Shown: positions 18,510 through 27,096 of the stretch, in pieces
Layout: each line of letters opens with the position of its first letter
Position numbering within the stretch: position 1 is the first letter of the stretch
Assembly (NCBI RefSeq): GCF_007827555.1
Contig: NZ_VISS01000025.1
Location: 1-64,000, forward strand
Length of the DNA: 64,000 nucleotides
Reading direction: 5' to 3'
Origin: Aeribacillus composti
GTDB lineage: Bacteria; Bacillota; Bacilli; Bacillales; Aeribacillaceae
Made by a program: the position numbers and the translations under genes
The notes under the pieces: model-generated
Told to the model about the DNA's origin: nothing
The model's input: only the letters and a program-made list of their open reading frames with translations
Database searches by the model: none

Positions 18510-19262
18510 TCAAAAAGTAGCTGTTTCGATAAATTTTTGCGATACTTGATGAGCAGCATCCGTTATTACACTAACGATGTTCTCTCTTGCTTCTAAGTCA
18601 ATCCGTTCAACAGGCCCTGCGACAGTCAAACTCGCTACAACTCGTCCCTGGTAATTGAAGATAGGCGCTGAAATTCCGCAAATGTCCGAATCTACTTCTC
18701 CTATCGTTATACAGTACCCTTGCTTCCTAATTTTTTCTAATTCAGAAATGAGCTGCTTCTTCTCCTGTTCACTCGAAAGTTTTTGCAATACTTGTTCTAC
18801 TATTTTTTCATTTTCATATGCGAGAATAATTTTTCCAGATGCCCCCCGATGAAGAGGCAGCAATCTTCCATTCTCAATGGCAAATCGAATTAAGCGCGAG
18901 CTTGCGATACTTTCTATACAAATTACTTCAATCCCTGAACGAACTGCTAGAATCGATGTTTCATTCGTTTTCTCAGTAATTTTCTCCATTATCGGACGTG
19001 CAATTACGTTTAAATAACGATCCATTTGTTGCGTTAGACTGCGGGCTAATTCTAGAATGCGTAAACCAAGAGTTATTTGTCCTTTAGATTTCCTCTCAAT
19101 AATTCCGTTATTCTCTAACGTTTGCAATAAACGATAGACAGTGCTCTCCGGAATTGAGGCTCGTTGAGCAATTTCACTTACAGATAATGGTGTTTCTGCT
19201 TCTCCTAGGACAAATAAAATGTCTAACGCTTTTTTTAACGTTTGCGAACCATTTAGCGACAT
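18510..19262 (-). CDS. IclR-family transcriptional regulator of the operon
   Basis: The 250-aa regulator has an N-terminal winged helix-turn-helix (LSVSEIAQRASIPESTVYRLL, about residues 26-48, in the usual IclR position) and a C-terminal effector-binding domain with the conserved GASGK and ISAPIF segments. It is encoded inside the catabolic operon between the DUF917 and hydantoinase genes, so it probably senses a pathway intermediate and controls this operon. A 10-bp-arm palindrome ahead of the first gene (22,104-22,126) is a candidate operator. IclR proteins may activate or repress; the sequence does not say which. Confidence 0.88.
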   Translation of the reverse strand: MSLNGSQTLKKALDILFVLGEAETPLSVSEIAQRASIPESTVYRLLQTLENNGIIERKSKGQITLGLRILELARSLTQQMDRYLNVIARPIMEKITEKTNETSILAVRSGIEVICIESIASSRLIRFAIENGRLLPLHRGASGKIILAYENEKIVEQVLQKLSSEQEKKQLISELEKIRKQGYCITIGEVDSDICGISAPIFNYQGRVVASLTVAGPVERIDLEARENIVSVITDAAHQVSQKFIETATF

Positions 19263-19289
19263 TCACTACACCTTCCAGCTGGCTTTGTC

Positions 19290-20396
19290 TTAACTCTCAT
19301 CAGTTGCCAAAGCATAATCAGCAATACTGATACCTAATGCTTGCTCAACCTCTGGGTAAACTAAAGGATCCTTCACACTAGAACTCAATGGAATATTTGA
19401 TTTGTTAATGCTAAATACAATGATGTCCATTCCTTCTTCTACATGTCCAACGCTGACAGGTTCCCCTGTATTTGGATTGAGTGTTGTAATGACGTCTGGA
19501 TATGTTGTCAACCTGTTGCCTCTTTCGTCATCTACAGCCATATACTCATTCATGACATGAAGGGTGAGTTTTTTCCCCTCTCCTTCAACCAAAATTGTAC
19601 CGATATCAAAGGCGCCTTTGTAATGGACATCTTTTTTGACAACTTTTCCGCTTCCTACAATATATCCTTTTGTCGTCTGACAAATCGTTTCTATTACCGC
19701 TTCAGCCCCCTTCGGTTCCGCATTCATAATCGCGTACCCAAGCTCTAACGCTCGGCTTATGCCGCCGATAGCCGCATGCTGCTTCACATAACTAGCAGGT
19801 ACAGGATGCCGCGCGCAAGCGATAAATCCTCCAGACATATCTGATGCTGTCCGCAAAATATTTGATGTTTTCGCAGGCGTCCCTTTGACTACTAATTCAA
19901 TGTACGATCCAGTTTCTGGTTTTCCTCCGGCAACGGCCTGCACCGTTTCAAAATCCAAACGTCCAGCAAGCCCCATTGCCCCCATCTTACCAGTCGGATG
20001 AGCACGCATATCCCCAGTAGCATCAACCACAACCAAATCAAGTGCTGCGGCTGGAAGCCAACCATTAATGCTGCTGGACATTCCGTTTTGCGGGGTCATC
20101 AAACCGACAACTTTTCCATTATAGTTTTCTTGTACAAGCTGCACTGCTTTTATATAATCTTTTCCAAGCATTTGCCAATCAGTTGTTCCCGCTGGAGCAC
20201 CGATGGCAGTTGCAGTGACAATAATGTCATCATCCTGCAATTCATCGACAGAAACTAACTTCGGCTTTCCTACTGCAATGGCCGCCATGCCAATTTCCAG
20301 ACCATGATCAACCCAACCGCCGCCGCCGGAAGCAAAGACTGATCCTCCTTTTACAGCGGCCAATACGTCGTCTTTCGTTAATTGACGCACAACCAT
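19290..20396 (-). CDS. DUF917 protein: candidate thiohydantoin desulfurase
   Basis: The 368-aa protein is a DUF917 member, recognisable from the N-terminal SVFASGGGG loop and the overall plan TAIGAP and GLMTPQNG. DUF917 proteins are metal-binding and poorly characterised, often next to hydantoinases. The known five-step ergothioneine pathway joins its hydratase and hydantoinase steps by a new type of desulfurase that removes sulfur from a thiohydantoin. In this operon DUF917 is the only enzyme gene left without a role, so I assign it that step by elimination. Start at the second of two adjacent ATGs, five bases after AGGAGGA. It would be a cytosolic enzyme. Family assignment is firm, function inferred. 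Confidence 0.75.
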   Translation of the reverse strand: MVVRQLTKDDVLAAVKGGSVFASGGGGWVDHGLEIGMAAIAVGKPKLVSVDELQDDDIIVTATAIGAPAGTTDWQMLGKDYIKAVQLVQENYNGKVVGLMTPQNGMSSSINGWLPAAALDLVVVDATGDMRAHPTGKMGAMGLAGRLDFETVQAVAGGKPETGSYIELVVKGTPAKTSNILRTASDMSGGFIACARHPVPASYVKQHAAIGGISRALELGYAIMNAEPKGAEAVIETICQTTKGYIVGSGKVVKKDVHYKGAFDIGTILVEGEGKKLTLHVMNEYMAVDDERGNRLTTYPDVITTLNPNTGEPVSVGHVEEGMDIIVFSINKSNIPLSSSVKDPLVYPEVEQALGISIADYALATDES

Positions 20397-20430
20397 CATT
20401 CCTCCTAATCTATTTATCTGTTGCTGATCA

Positions 20431-22071
20431 CTACTTTATGTCAATTCTCCGCAATCCTTTTTTCTCAACCTCATCCAATGCTTCTTCATATCCTGCATCA
20501 GCATAACGTAAAACACCGAGTCCTGTATCATTATCAAGCGTAAGATTTAATCTCATGCTTGCTTGCTCAGTACCGTCGGCTACTATCGTTACACCGGCGC
20601 TTGTCATATAACCGGTATAGCCACCTCCGCCTGAATGAATAGCGACTAAATCCGCCATTGAAGAGCAATTCAGCATAGCGTTCAGAAGCGGCCAATCAGC
20701 AATTGCATCACTTCCATCTTTCATTCGTTCCGTCATAATATTCGGGTGAGCCATCGATGCAGCATCGAGATGGTCACGAGTAAATGCAATCGGACCGCTC
20801 AATTGGCCTTTTTGCACCATTTCATTGACTGCTGTTGCCAGTTTTGTACGATCTCCGTGACCAAACCAACCGATACGCGCCGGCAATCCTTGAAATGGAA
20901 CATACTCTTTGGCCAGCCTAATCCAATTGGTCGCAATTTCATTGTCAGGAAAGTGTTCAAGAATATAGTCATCTATTTTGTAAATGTCTTCTGGATCCCC
21001 CGACAAAGCAATCCAACGAAATGGTCCAATTGCTCGACTAAATAATGGACGTAAAAATGCTTCGGTGAAAATGTCAATTTCGAACGCATCATGTACACCT
21101 TCTTGTGATGCCTGTGTCCGGATGTTATTCCCGTTATCAAAAACAATGGCGCCGCGCCGCTTAAATTCCAGCATAGCCCGAACTTCTTTTGCTATAGATT
21201 TGCGAGCATCAGCAGCCAGCTTTTTCGGGTTTAGCTTTCTTGCTTCATGTACTTCCTCGATCGTATAGTTTTCCGGGATATAGCCATAAACAAGATCGTG
21301 AGCGGAAGTTTGATCAGTCACAATATCAGGGATGATTCCCCGTTTTAAAATTTCCGGATACACTTGGGCGGCATTGCCAACCAATCCAACAGATAAACTC
21401 TTTTTATCTCTTTTCGCTTGGTCAATCCATTGCAGCGCTTCATCCAAACTGTGTGTTTTCTTTTGCAAATATCCTGTTTCTATTCGTCTATCAATTCGAT
21501 CTTCATCCACTTCTACACACAAGATGGCTGCGTTGGCCATTACACCTGCGAGCGGCTGTGCACCTCCCATTCCTCCTAAACCAGCCGTTAAAATAAAGCG
21601 GCCAGCCAAACTGCCGTGAAAATACTTGCGAGCAATAGTGGCGAATATTTCATAAGTTCCTTGAATAACCCCTTGAGAACCGATATACTGCCAGGCTCCA
21701 GCTGTTAAACCTCCCCAGGCAATCAATCCTTTCTCTTGAAGTTCATAGAAATTTTCGCTATTTGCCCATTTCCCTACTAAATTACAGTTCGCCATAACGA
21801 CTAGCGGAGCATAAGCATGTGTCTTGAAAATACCAATCGGTTTACCAGACTGAATTACTAAAGTTTCATCTTCCTCTAAATTTTTTAATGCCTCGACAAT
21901 CGCTTGATATGATCCCCTATTTCGAGCAGCTTTTCCTAATGCGGCATATACGACAAGCTCTTTAGGATTTTCCCCATTCTCTAGCACATTTTCTAATAAT
22001 CGCAATAGGGCTTCCTGCCGCCATCCTTTACAACGAAGCTGGGGACCCCTTGCAGCTCGTATGGCTTCCAT
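20431..22071 (-). CDS. urocanase-like hydratase: candidate thiourocanate hydratase
   Basis: The 546-aa protein is a full-length urocanase homologue with the NAD-binding TAGLGGMGGAQPLAG segment (about residues 170-185), TDQTSAHD, and SGDPEDIY. Several usually invariant urocanase residues differ: the loop HHGGGVG-type is HSGGGGYTGY here, and KTHEDAP is KTHAYAP. Thiourocanate hydratases of Firmicutes are close urocanase relatives distinguished by active-site changes, so these substitutions fit that activity better than urocanate hydration. First gene of the operon; second ATG chosen because GGGGGG lies six bases upstream. No hutI or hutG follows, which also argues against a standard histidine pathway. 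Confidence 0.8.
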   Translation of the reverse strand: MEAIRAARGPQLRCKGWRQEALLRLLENVLENGENPKELVVYAALGKAARNRGSYQAIVEALKNLEEDETLVIQSGKPIGIFKTHAYAPLVVMANCNLVGKWANSENFYELQEKGLIAWGGLTAGAWQYIGSQGVIQGTYEIFATIARKYFHGSLAGRFILTAGLGGMGGAQPLAGVMANAAILCVEVDEDRIDRRIETGYLQKKTHSLDEALQWIDQAKRDKKSLSVGLVGNAAQVYPEILKRGIIPDIVTDQTSAHDLVYGYIPENYTIEEVHEARKLNPKKLAADARKSIAKEVRAMLEFKRRGAIVFDNGNNIRTQASQEGVHDAFEIDIFTEAFLRPLFSRAIGPFRWIALSGDPEDIYKIDDYILEHFPDNEIATNWIRLAKEYVPFQGLPARIGWFGHGDRTKLATAVNEMVQKGQLSGPIAFTRDHLDAASMAHPNIMTERMKDGSDAIADWPLLNAMLNCSSMADLVAIHSGGGGYTGYMTSAGVTIVADGTEQASMRLNLTLDNDTGLGVLRYADAGYEEALDEVEKKGLRRIDIK

Positions 22072-22103
22072 TTTCATCCCCCCTTACTTCATTTGAAACT
22101 CGA

Positions 22104-22126
22104 TAATTATCAATAATTGATAATTA
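22104..22126. promoter_or_regulatory. palindromic operator candidate upstream of the hydratase operon
   Basis: TAATTATCAA and TTGATAATTA are perfect 10-bp complements around a 3-bp centre, 33-55 bp upstream of the hydratase start codon. Size and position suit an IclR-family dimer site. Confidence 0.5.
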
Positions 22127-22650
22127 ATTTTCATTTTTTAATAATATAACAGCAAATACCCATAAAATCAATAGAAATTATAATAATTATTATAGAAATA
22201 TTTAAAGCCGACAGGCTCAAATTGAGAAATAGATTTTTAAAATCATTATGGAAAATAAGATTACAGCCTATCTTGTTGTTGTTAAGAAAACCTAATCAAT
22301 TGAAAACTATGAATTTATTAAAAACTCTGTTGTTGCTTGAACCCATTAGAGTAACACTAGTTAATTCAGAGTTTGTAATTTATTTTTCTTTCCAAATGTT
22401 AAAAGCGCACTGTACCGTTTTTGACATCATATTTTCTTAATCTCAACTGATGTAAACACATATGGAAATGGAAATAGATGAGACTAATCGCTCTGCGTAT
22501 ATTTGGGGTATATTGCAGAGACACTGCAAAAGGGAATCTCGCTTATCTACAAATTCATATATCGAACGGAGATTAAAATTTTATTAAAGAATCAAAGCTT
22601 CTCTCTTACTTAAATTAACTGCTCAGCCTGTATTGAGTTTTTTAGATAAA
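22127..22650. other. A+T-rich upstream region, no gene
   Basis: The region holds the putative operon promoter next to the palindrome and otherwise A+T-rich spacer. A 72-codon plus-strand frame at 22222 lacks a ribosome site and is not credible. Confidence 0.4.
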
Positions 22651-22735
22651 TTAAAACGCCGGACTTCGAATGCTCTAGCCAAACTGCCATAGGCAGAGGG
22701 CGGTCAGCAAACGAAACCCGGCGCGGGCTTAAAAA
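22651..22735 (+). ncRNA. candidate structured RNA (small RNA or leader)
   Basis: A short block richer in G+C than its surroundings. It contains a hairpin CTGCC-ATA-GGCAG (22684-22696). CGCCGG at 22657-22662 can pair with CCGGCG at 22718-22723, and the latter can alternatively form a terminal CCCG-GCG-CGGG hairpin. This mutual exclusion is reminiscent of conserved regulatory RNAs. No coding frame explains it. It might belong to a sporulation-associated small RNA family such as CsfG, but I cannot confirm this. Strand is uncertain. Confidence 0.4.
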
Positions 22736-22762
22736 CAAAAAGATTCTATTTTAAATTCAGAA

Positions 22763-22972
22763 TTAACCAGTAAGCGACGAATGATTTTTGTTTAAGGAAA
22801 GGAATTTTCGATAGGACGTACTGTAAGGCGTACTATAAAAAAGTTTAAAATGAGCTGGTTCATCACAAAAAATACATTCATGCTCCCAATATTTCTGCGA
22901 TAATTTTTGTACGTGCGGTGTGTTGAGTAAGTTTATTCCGTTCTTAATATGTTTTTTACAAACGGTGATCAT
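22763..22972 (-). CDS. small Cys/His protein, function unknown
   Basis: A 69-aa basic protein (MITVCKKH at its start) with one CxxC-like pair in ECIFCDEP around residue 35 plus the N-terminal Cys and His residues, suggesting a small zinc-binding fold. ATG at 22970-22972 is preceded by GAGGGG at proper distance; an ATG two codons earlier lies directly on the ribosome site. It is monocistronic. I do not recognise a named family; it looks like a conserved hypothetical protein of Bacillaceae. Confidence 0.6.
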   Translation of the reverse strand: MITVCKKHIKNGINLLNTPHVQKLSQKYWEHECIFCDEPAHFKLFYSTPYSTSYRKFLSLNKNHSSLTG

Positions 22973-23074
22973 CAGCATCCCCTCGCTAAATTAAACGAAT
23001 TCTGATTACGTTAAGAAAAGAAAAAATGGTTTTTGCACATATTGAAAGCAGGAAGCAGTACGTAAAAAATCCGC

Positions 23075-23893
23075 TTATTTATTCAAAAATTCTATTACTT
23101 GACCTGCAAAAAATTCTGTTTTTTCGATTTGCACCCAATGGCCGCAATTTGGAAAGACATGAAGTCGGGCGTCAGGAACAATTTGAGATAATTTCCAGCT
23201 TGTTTTGTCCAATGGGATCACCCGGTCTTCTCTTCCGTGAATGAGTAAAATCGGAATTTCTATTGCCCGCAATTGTTCCTCTGTAAGCGCCAAAGCATTC
23301 ACATGTTTTTGTCTAGGCGGCGGAAACATTGCGGAATACGATTCTTGAAAACCTTCCTGAATGCTAGCTTCATAGCGCATTTTGACCAGGTTGTCATTTT
23401 CCCCCATGCTTGGATCATTTGACATAATGCCAATGATTTTTTTCATATTTTCAATGCTCGGCGTATATCCCCAAACGGCATCAAGTTCCTCTGTAATTGG
23501 AAATTCAATCCCTGCGCTTCCCATCAAAATTAACTTCTTAACAAGATCAGGGCGACGATTTGCAATATGCAGAGCTAAAGCTCCACCCATGGAATTTCCA
23601 ATGATTGAAACCTTCTCAAGATTCATCGTCTCGACAAAGTTAATCATGTGTTCGACCCATACATTCACGGAATATTGAATATCTTTCGGCCTTTCCGTAT
23701 AACCAAATCCTACGACATCTGGGGCATAAAGATGAAAATGCTGGGAAAGGAGCGGAAATACTAAACGCCAATTAGCCCATGCAGAAACCCCGGGACCAGA
23801 GCCATGAATAAGAAGAAGGGGTTCTCCTTTCCCGTCCTCGTGATAATGTGTTTTGATTCCTTTCACATCAGCATACTTTCCCGTTTCTATCAT
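23075..23893 (-). CDS. alpha/beta hydrolase, 2-hydroxymuconate-semialdehyde hydrolase type (DmpD/XylF-like)
   Basis: The 272-aa enzyme hydrolyses the C-C bond of catechol meta-cleavage products. The oxyanion region is HGSGPG near residue 30, the nucleophile elbow GNSMGG near residue 102, the acid Asp is in HGREDRVIP and the catalytic His in GHW near the end. HGSGPG plus GNSMGG is the signature of the MCP-hydrolase branch. ATG at 23893 follows GGGGGAGG. It is the last gene of a minus-strand run with the decarboxylase/hydratase, aldolase and truncated aldehyde dehydrogenase, consistent with aromatic-compound breakdown. Confidence 0.85.
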   Translation of the reverse strand: MIETGKYADVKGIKTHYHEDGKGEPLLLIHGSGPGVSAWANWRLVFPLLSQHFHLYAPDVVGFGYTERPKDIQYSVNVWVEHMINFVETMNLEKVSIIGNSMGGALALHIANRRPDLVKKLILMGSAGIEFPITEELDAVWGYTPSIENMKKIIGIMSNDPSMGENDNLVKMRYEASIQEGFQESYSAMFPPPRQKHVNALALTEEQLRAIEIPILLIHGREDRVIPLDKTSWKLSQIVPDARLHVFPNCGHWVQIEKTEFFAGQVIEFLNK

Positions 23894-23932
23894 AATCAAC
23901 CTCCCCCAATATTATTAAATCGATGCCTTTTA

Positions 23933-24613
23933 TCATGCGAGATTTGTTGTCTTATTTTGACCGTAGTTGTAAGCATCCTGACGCAGCCATGAAACGATGT
24001 CTCGTTGATTGTCTTGTGATATTTCATGTCCAGCCGGATAAATGGTATACTTCACAGAAGCTGCATGTTTGCGCAAATAATCATAGTTTTCCTGTCCAAT
24101 GTTTAAAGGAAAAATATGATCTGATTCTCCTTGAGTTAAAAACACAGACAACCGCTCGATAGACTTCAATGGATATTCTTCCTTCACAAACGATGGTATA
24201 TATCCATTCATTGCAACAATCCCTTTTATTTTTTCGCCCAATATTAAAGCGAGTGTCATACTTAAGATTGCTCCTTGACTAAAACCAATCAAATATACTT
24301 TGTCAGAATCAATCGGATATTTTTTTAGTGCAGCTTCAATAAAGTTCTTTAATTTATTTACACTAATATCGAACAATTTTCGTTCTGGATTTCCATATTC
24401 TTTCAAATAATAATATGCATATCCATCTTCATATGGAAGATCACCTCTAATGCCTATTAAAATAAATTCCTCTTTTAAATCTTCCACTAATGAAAGCATG
24501 TATTGTTCGTCATACCCTATGCCGTGCAATGCGAAAACAACAGGATACTTCTTTCCCTCTTCTGCGGTTGAAGGGAGGTGAATTTCATATTCATATGACA
24601 AGATATTATTCAT
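23933..24613 (-). CDS. alpha/beta hydrolase (carboxylesterase/dienelactone hydrolase-like)
   Basis: A 226-aa serine hydrolase with the nucleophile motif GFSQG (near residue 116), an acid residue in GESDHIFP and the catalytic His in AGHEIS. Length and motif are those of the phospholipase/carboxylesterase family of small cytosolic esterases. ATG chosen 7 bp after GGAGG. It sits between meta-cleavage genes in the same orientation, so it may release an ester or lactone intermediate, but it is not a standard dmp gene and the substrate is unknown. Confidence 0.75.
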   Translation of the reverse strand: MNNILSYEYEIHLPSTAEEGKKYPVVFALHGIGYDEQYMLSLVEDLKEEFILIGIRGDLPYEDGYAYYYLKEYGNPERKLFDISVNKLKNFIEAALKKYPIDSDKVYLIGFSQGAILSMTLALILGEKIKGIVAMNGYIPSFVKEEYPLKSIERLSVFLTQGESDHIFPLNIGQENYDYLRKHAASVKYTIYPAGHEISQDNQRDIVSWLRQDAYNYGQNKTTNLA

Positions 24614-24688
24614 CAAAATTCCTCCTTAAATATGGAATGTTATTTTATAGATGAAATCTCATATACCGCCAGCAAAGCATCCGCATTC

Positions 24689-25486
24689 TTATTCTTTTAC
24701 ACTAAACGAAACATCTCCGAGTTGATCTAATTGCCCGATTACTGTATCTCCAGCTGTTAGATTGATCGCCTCAGTGATGCCCCCAGTTAAAATCATGTCG
24801 CCCGCTTTTAATCTCTCTCCTTTGCGCGCCAGCATATTGGCCAAAGCAGCAGCAGAATTTGCCGGATGATTGAATACCGCTGCACCAGCTCCGCAAGCTT
24901 TTAATTCCCCATTTATATAAAGCGCTGCACCTATCAAATCTAAATCAATTTTTAACGTGTGGATTGGAGTCAATGTGCTCCCGATTACAACTCTTGACGA
25001 TGAAGCGTTATCTGCGACAACATCCGGCAACGTAAACTTAAAATCTTTATAGCGGCTATCAATAATTTCTAAGGCCGGTGCGACATATTTTGTTGCCGAC
25101 AGCACTTGTGTTCTCGTTACATTTGGGCCCTCTAAGTCCTCACCTAAAATAAAAGCAATCTCCACTTCTACCTTCGGATGTATAAATTCGCTCAAATGGA
25201 CGACTCCGCCGCTTGGAACGAACATATAATCAAAAAGATATCCGTAAATCGGTTCTTTCACATTCATTTGCGTCATTTTCGCTTGACTTGTCAGCCCCAT
25301 TTTCGAACCAATGATGCGATGACCGCTGTTTATTTTGATTTTGATGAGCTCCTTTTGTATCTTGTATGATTCCTCCACAGAAAGGTCCAAAATATCTTCT
25401 GTGATGCGAGTAATCTCCCTTTTTTCATATTCCGCTTCATTTAACAACTCAGCAAATTTTCGATAGTGACGAACTTTTACTGCCAT
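24689..25486 (-). CDS. 2-keto-4-pentenoate hydratase/4-oxalocrotonate decarboxylase family (DmpH/XylI-like)
   Basis: The 265-aa metal-dependent enzyme belongs to the family containing 2-oxopent-4-enoate hydratase (DmpE) and 4-oxalocrotonate decarboxylase (DmpH). The stretch KMGLTSQAKMTQM around residue 62 and the EVEIAFILG metal-ligand segment fit the decarboxylase branch slightly better than the hydratase branch. The two activities act consecutively in the meta-cleavage pathway, so the ambiguity matters little for pathway assignment. Ribosome site GGAGGTG; 15 bp downstream of the aldolase gene in the same operon. Confidence 0.82.
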   Translation of the reverse strand: MAVKVRHYRKFAELLNEAEYEKREITRITEDILDLSVEESYKIQKELIKIKINSGHRIIGSKMGLTSQAKMTQMNVKEPIYGYLFDYMFVPSGGVVHLSEFIHPKVEVEIAFILGEDLEGPNVTRTQVLSATKYVAPALEIIDSRYKDFKFTLPDVVADNASSSRVVIGSTLTPIHTLKIDLDLIGAALYINGELKACGAGAAVFNHPANSAAALANMLARKGERLKAGDMILTGGITEAINLTAGDTVIGQLDQLGDVSFSVKE

Positions 25487-25501
25487 TGCCCCAACACCTC
25501 C

Positions 25502-26530
25502 TTATGAAACTGGCGATTTTTCTCTCTTCTTCGCAATTTCTGTTGCTACGTCTACAATCATGTCTTCTTGACCGCCAACTACTTTGCGTTTGCCGAGTTC
25601 AACTAAAATATCGCGCGAGTCAATCCCTAATTTTTGGGCTATCCGCTTGGTGTGGAGCAGAAAGCTTGAATAAACACCGGCATATCCCAGCACAAGGCTG
25701 TCTCTTGTAATTTCTTGGGGAGCTGGAAGCATTGGCGCCACAATTTCTTCTGCAAGATCCATCATTTTATAAAGATCAATACCGGTTTCCTTTCCTAATC
25801 GATCCAACACAGCTACCAACACTTCCGTCTGGGTATTTCCTGCCCCTGCTCCCAAACATCGAACACTTCCATCAATGCGGATTGCTCCTTCTTCGATGGC
25901 AACCAAGCTGTTCGCCATGGCCAGAGACAGGTTGTTATGGCCATGAAAGCCAATTTCCACTCCTACATGCTGCTTAAGGGCACGAATTCTATCCCTGACT
26001 TCATGCGGAAGAAGCGCTCCTGCTGAGTCAACGACATAAACGACATCCGCTCCGTAGCTTTCCATCAGCTTTGCTTGTTCTACCAGTTTTTCAACTGGCG
26101 CCATGTGGGCCATCATTAAAAATCCGACTGTTTCCATTCCAAGCTCTTTTGCCAGCCCAATGTGCTGGGCAGAAACGTCTGCTTCTGTTACATGAGTTGC
26201 AACCCGCGCCATCTTCGCCCCAAGCTCGGCAGCATGTTTTAAATCTTTCATCGTGCCGATTCCCGGCAGAAGCAAGACGGCGATTTTTGATTGCTTGCAA
26301 ACCGACACGGCGGCCTCAATCAGCTCGAGCTCATTTGTGCGAGATAATCCATACTGCAAAGAAGAACCGGCCAATCCGTCTCCGTGTGCGACTTCGATGT
26401 ATGGAACGTTCGCTTCATCTAAAGCTTTGGTGATTTTTGCGACTTGATCGACTGTGTATTGATGGGCAATGGCATGACTCCCGTCTCGCAAAGCTACTTC
26501 CGTAATTAATACATCACGTTTTTTTGCCAT
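25502..26530 (-). CDS. dmpG: 4-hydroxy-2-oxovalerate aldolase
   Basis: The 342-aa class II pyruvate aldolase cleaves 4-hydroxy-2-oxovalerate to pyruvate and acetaldehyde and normally forms a channelling complex with acylating acetaldehyde dehydrogenase, encoded next to it here. Conserved features: VALRDGSHA near residue 15, the metal-binding GFHGHNNLSLA around 197-207, and VDGSVRCLGAGAGN. Full family length. The adjacent dehydrogenase is truncated, so the natural partner is lost unless another copy exists elsewhere. Confidence 0.9.
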   Translation of the reverse strand: MAKKRDVLITEVALRDGSHAIAHQYTVDQVAKITKALDEANVPYIEVAHGDGLAGSSLQYGLSRTNELELIEAAVSVCKQSKIAVLLLPGIGTMKDLKHAAELGAKMARVATHVTEADVSAQHIGLAKELGMETVGFLMMAHMAPVEKLVEQAKLMESYGADVVYVVDSAGALLPHEVRDRIRALKQHVGVEIGFHGHNNLSLAMANSLVAIEEGAIRIDGSVRCLGAGAGNTQTEVLVAVLDRLGKETGIDLYKMMDLAEEIVAPMLPAPQEITRDSLVLGYAGVYSSFLLHTKRIAQKLGIDSRDILVELGKRKVVGGQEDMIVDVATEIAKKREKSPVS

Positions 26531-26544
26531 GCGGTTTTCCTCCT

Positions 26545-27096
26545 CTACGCCGTTTGTGCTGCTAATTGATGTTTTGCGAATTCTTCCGCAACCTTTACCG
26601 CAGCAGCCGTCATAATATCAAGATTTCCAGAATATTTTGGCAAATAATCGCCTGCTCCTTCTACTTCAAGGAAGACAGTGATTTTATTCCCATCAATGAT
26701 TGGATCGGTACGTATCCGGTATCCCGGTACATACGATTGGACCGTTTCCACCATCTCTAAAATCGATTGAACAATGGCTTTTTCATTCATACTTGCTTCT
26801 TCTACTAGAGCATAAACAGTATTTCTCATAATAATAGGCGGCTCCGCCGGATTTAAAATGATGATGGCTTTTCCCTTTTTGGCTCTGCCAATTTTTTCAA
26901 TGCCGCGTGCCGTCGTTTGTGTAAACTCATCAATGTTTGCCCTTGTTCCCGGTCCCGCACTTTTACTTGCAATGGTTGCGACAATTTCAGCATAATCAAC
27001 TCGACTCACCCGATTAATTGCGTGGACAATCGGAATGGTCGCCTGGCCGCCGCATGTAATGAGATTCACGTTCCTTTCTTCGAGTTGTTCATGGAG
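26545..27096 (-). pseudogene. acylating acetaldehyde dehydrogenase (DmpF/MhpF), N-terminal part missing
   Basis: The minus strand encodes the catalytic and dimerisation part, starting around [12 protein letters not shown] and containing the active-site Cys in [10 protein letters not shown], through the usual C-terminus. The NAD-binding N-terminal domain of about 120 residues is absent: beyond 27,096 the reading frame no longer matches the family and the DNA belongs to a subtilase gene on the other strand. An internal ATG at 27,069 could give 174 residues without a nucleotide-binding domain, so I treat the gene as broken. Confidence 0.8.

Noticed and set aside
22222-22440. 72-codon plus-strand frame upstream of the hydratase operon
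   Set aside because: No ribosome site and composition of translated spacer.
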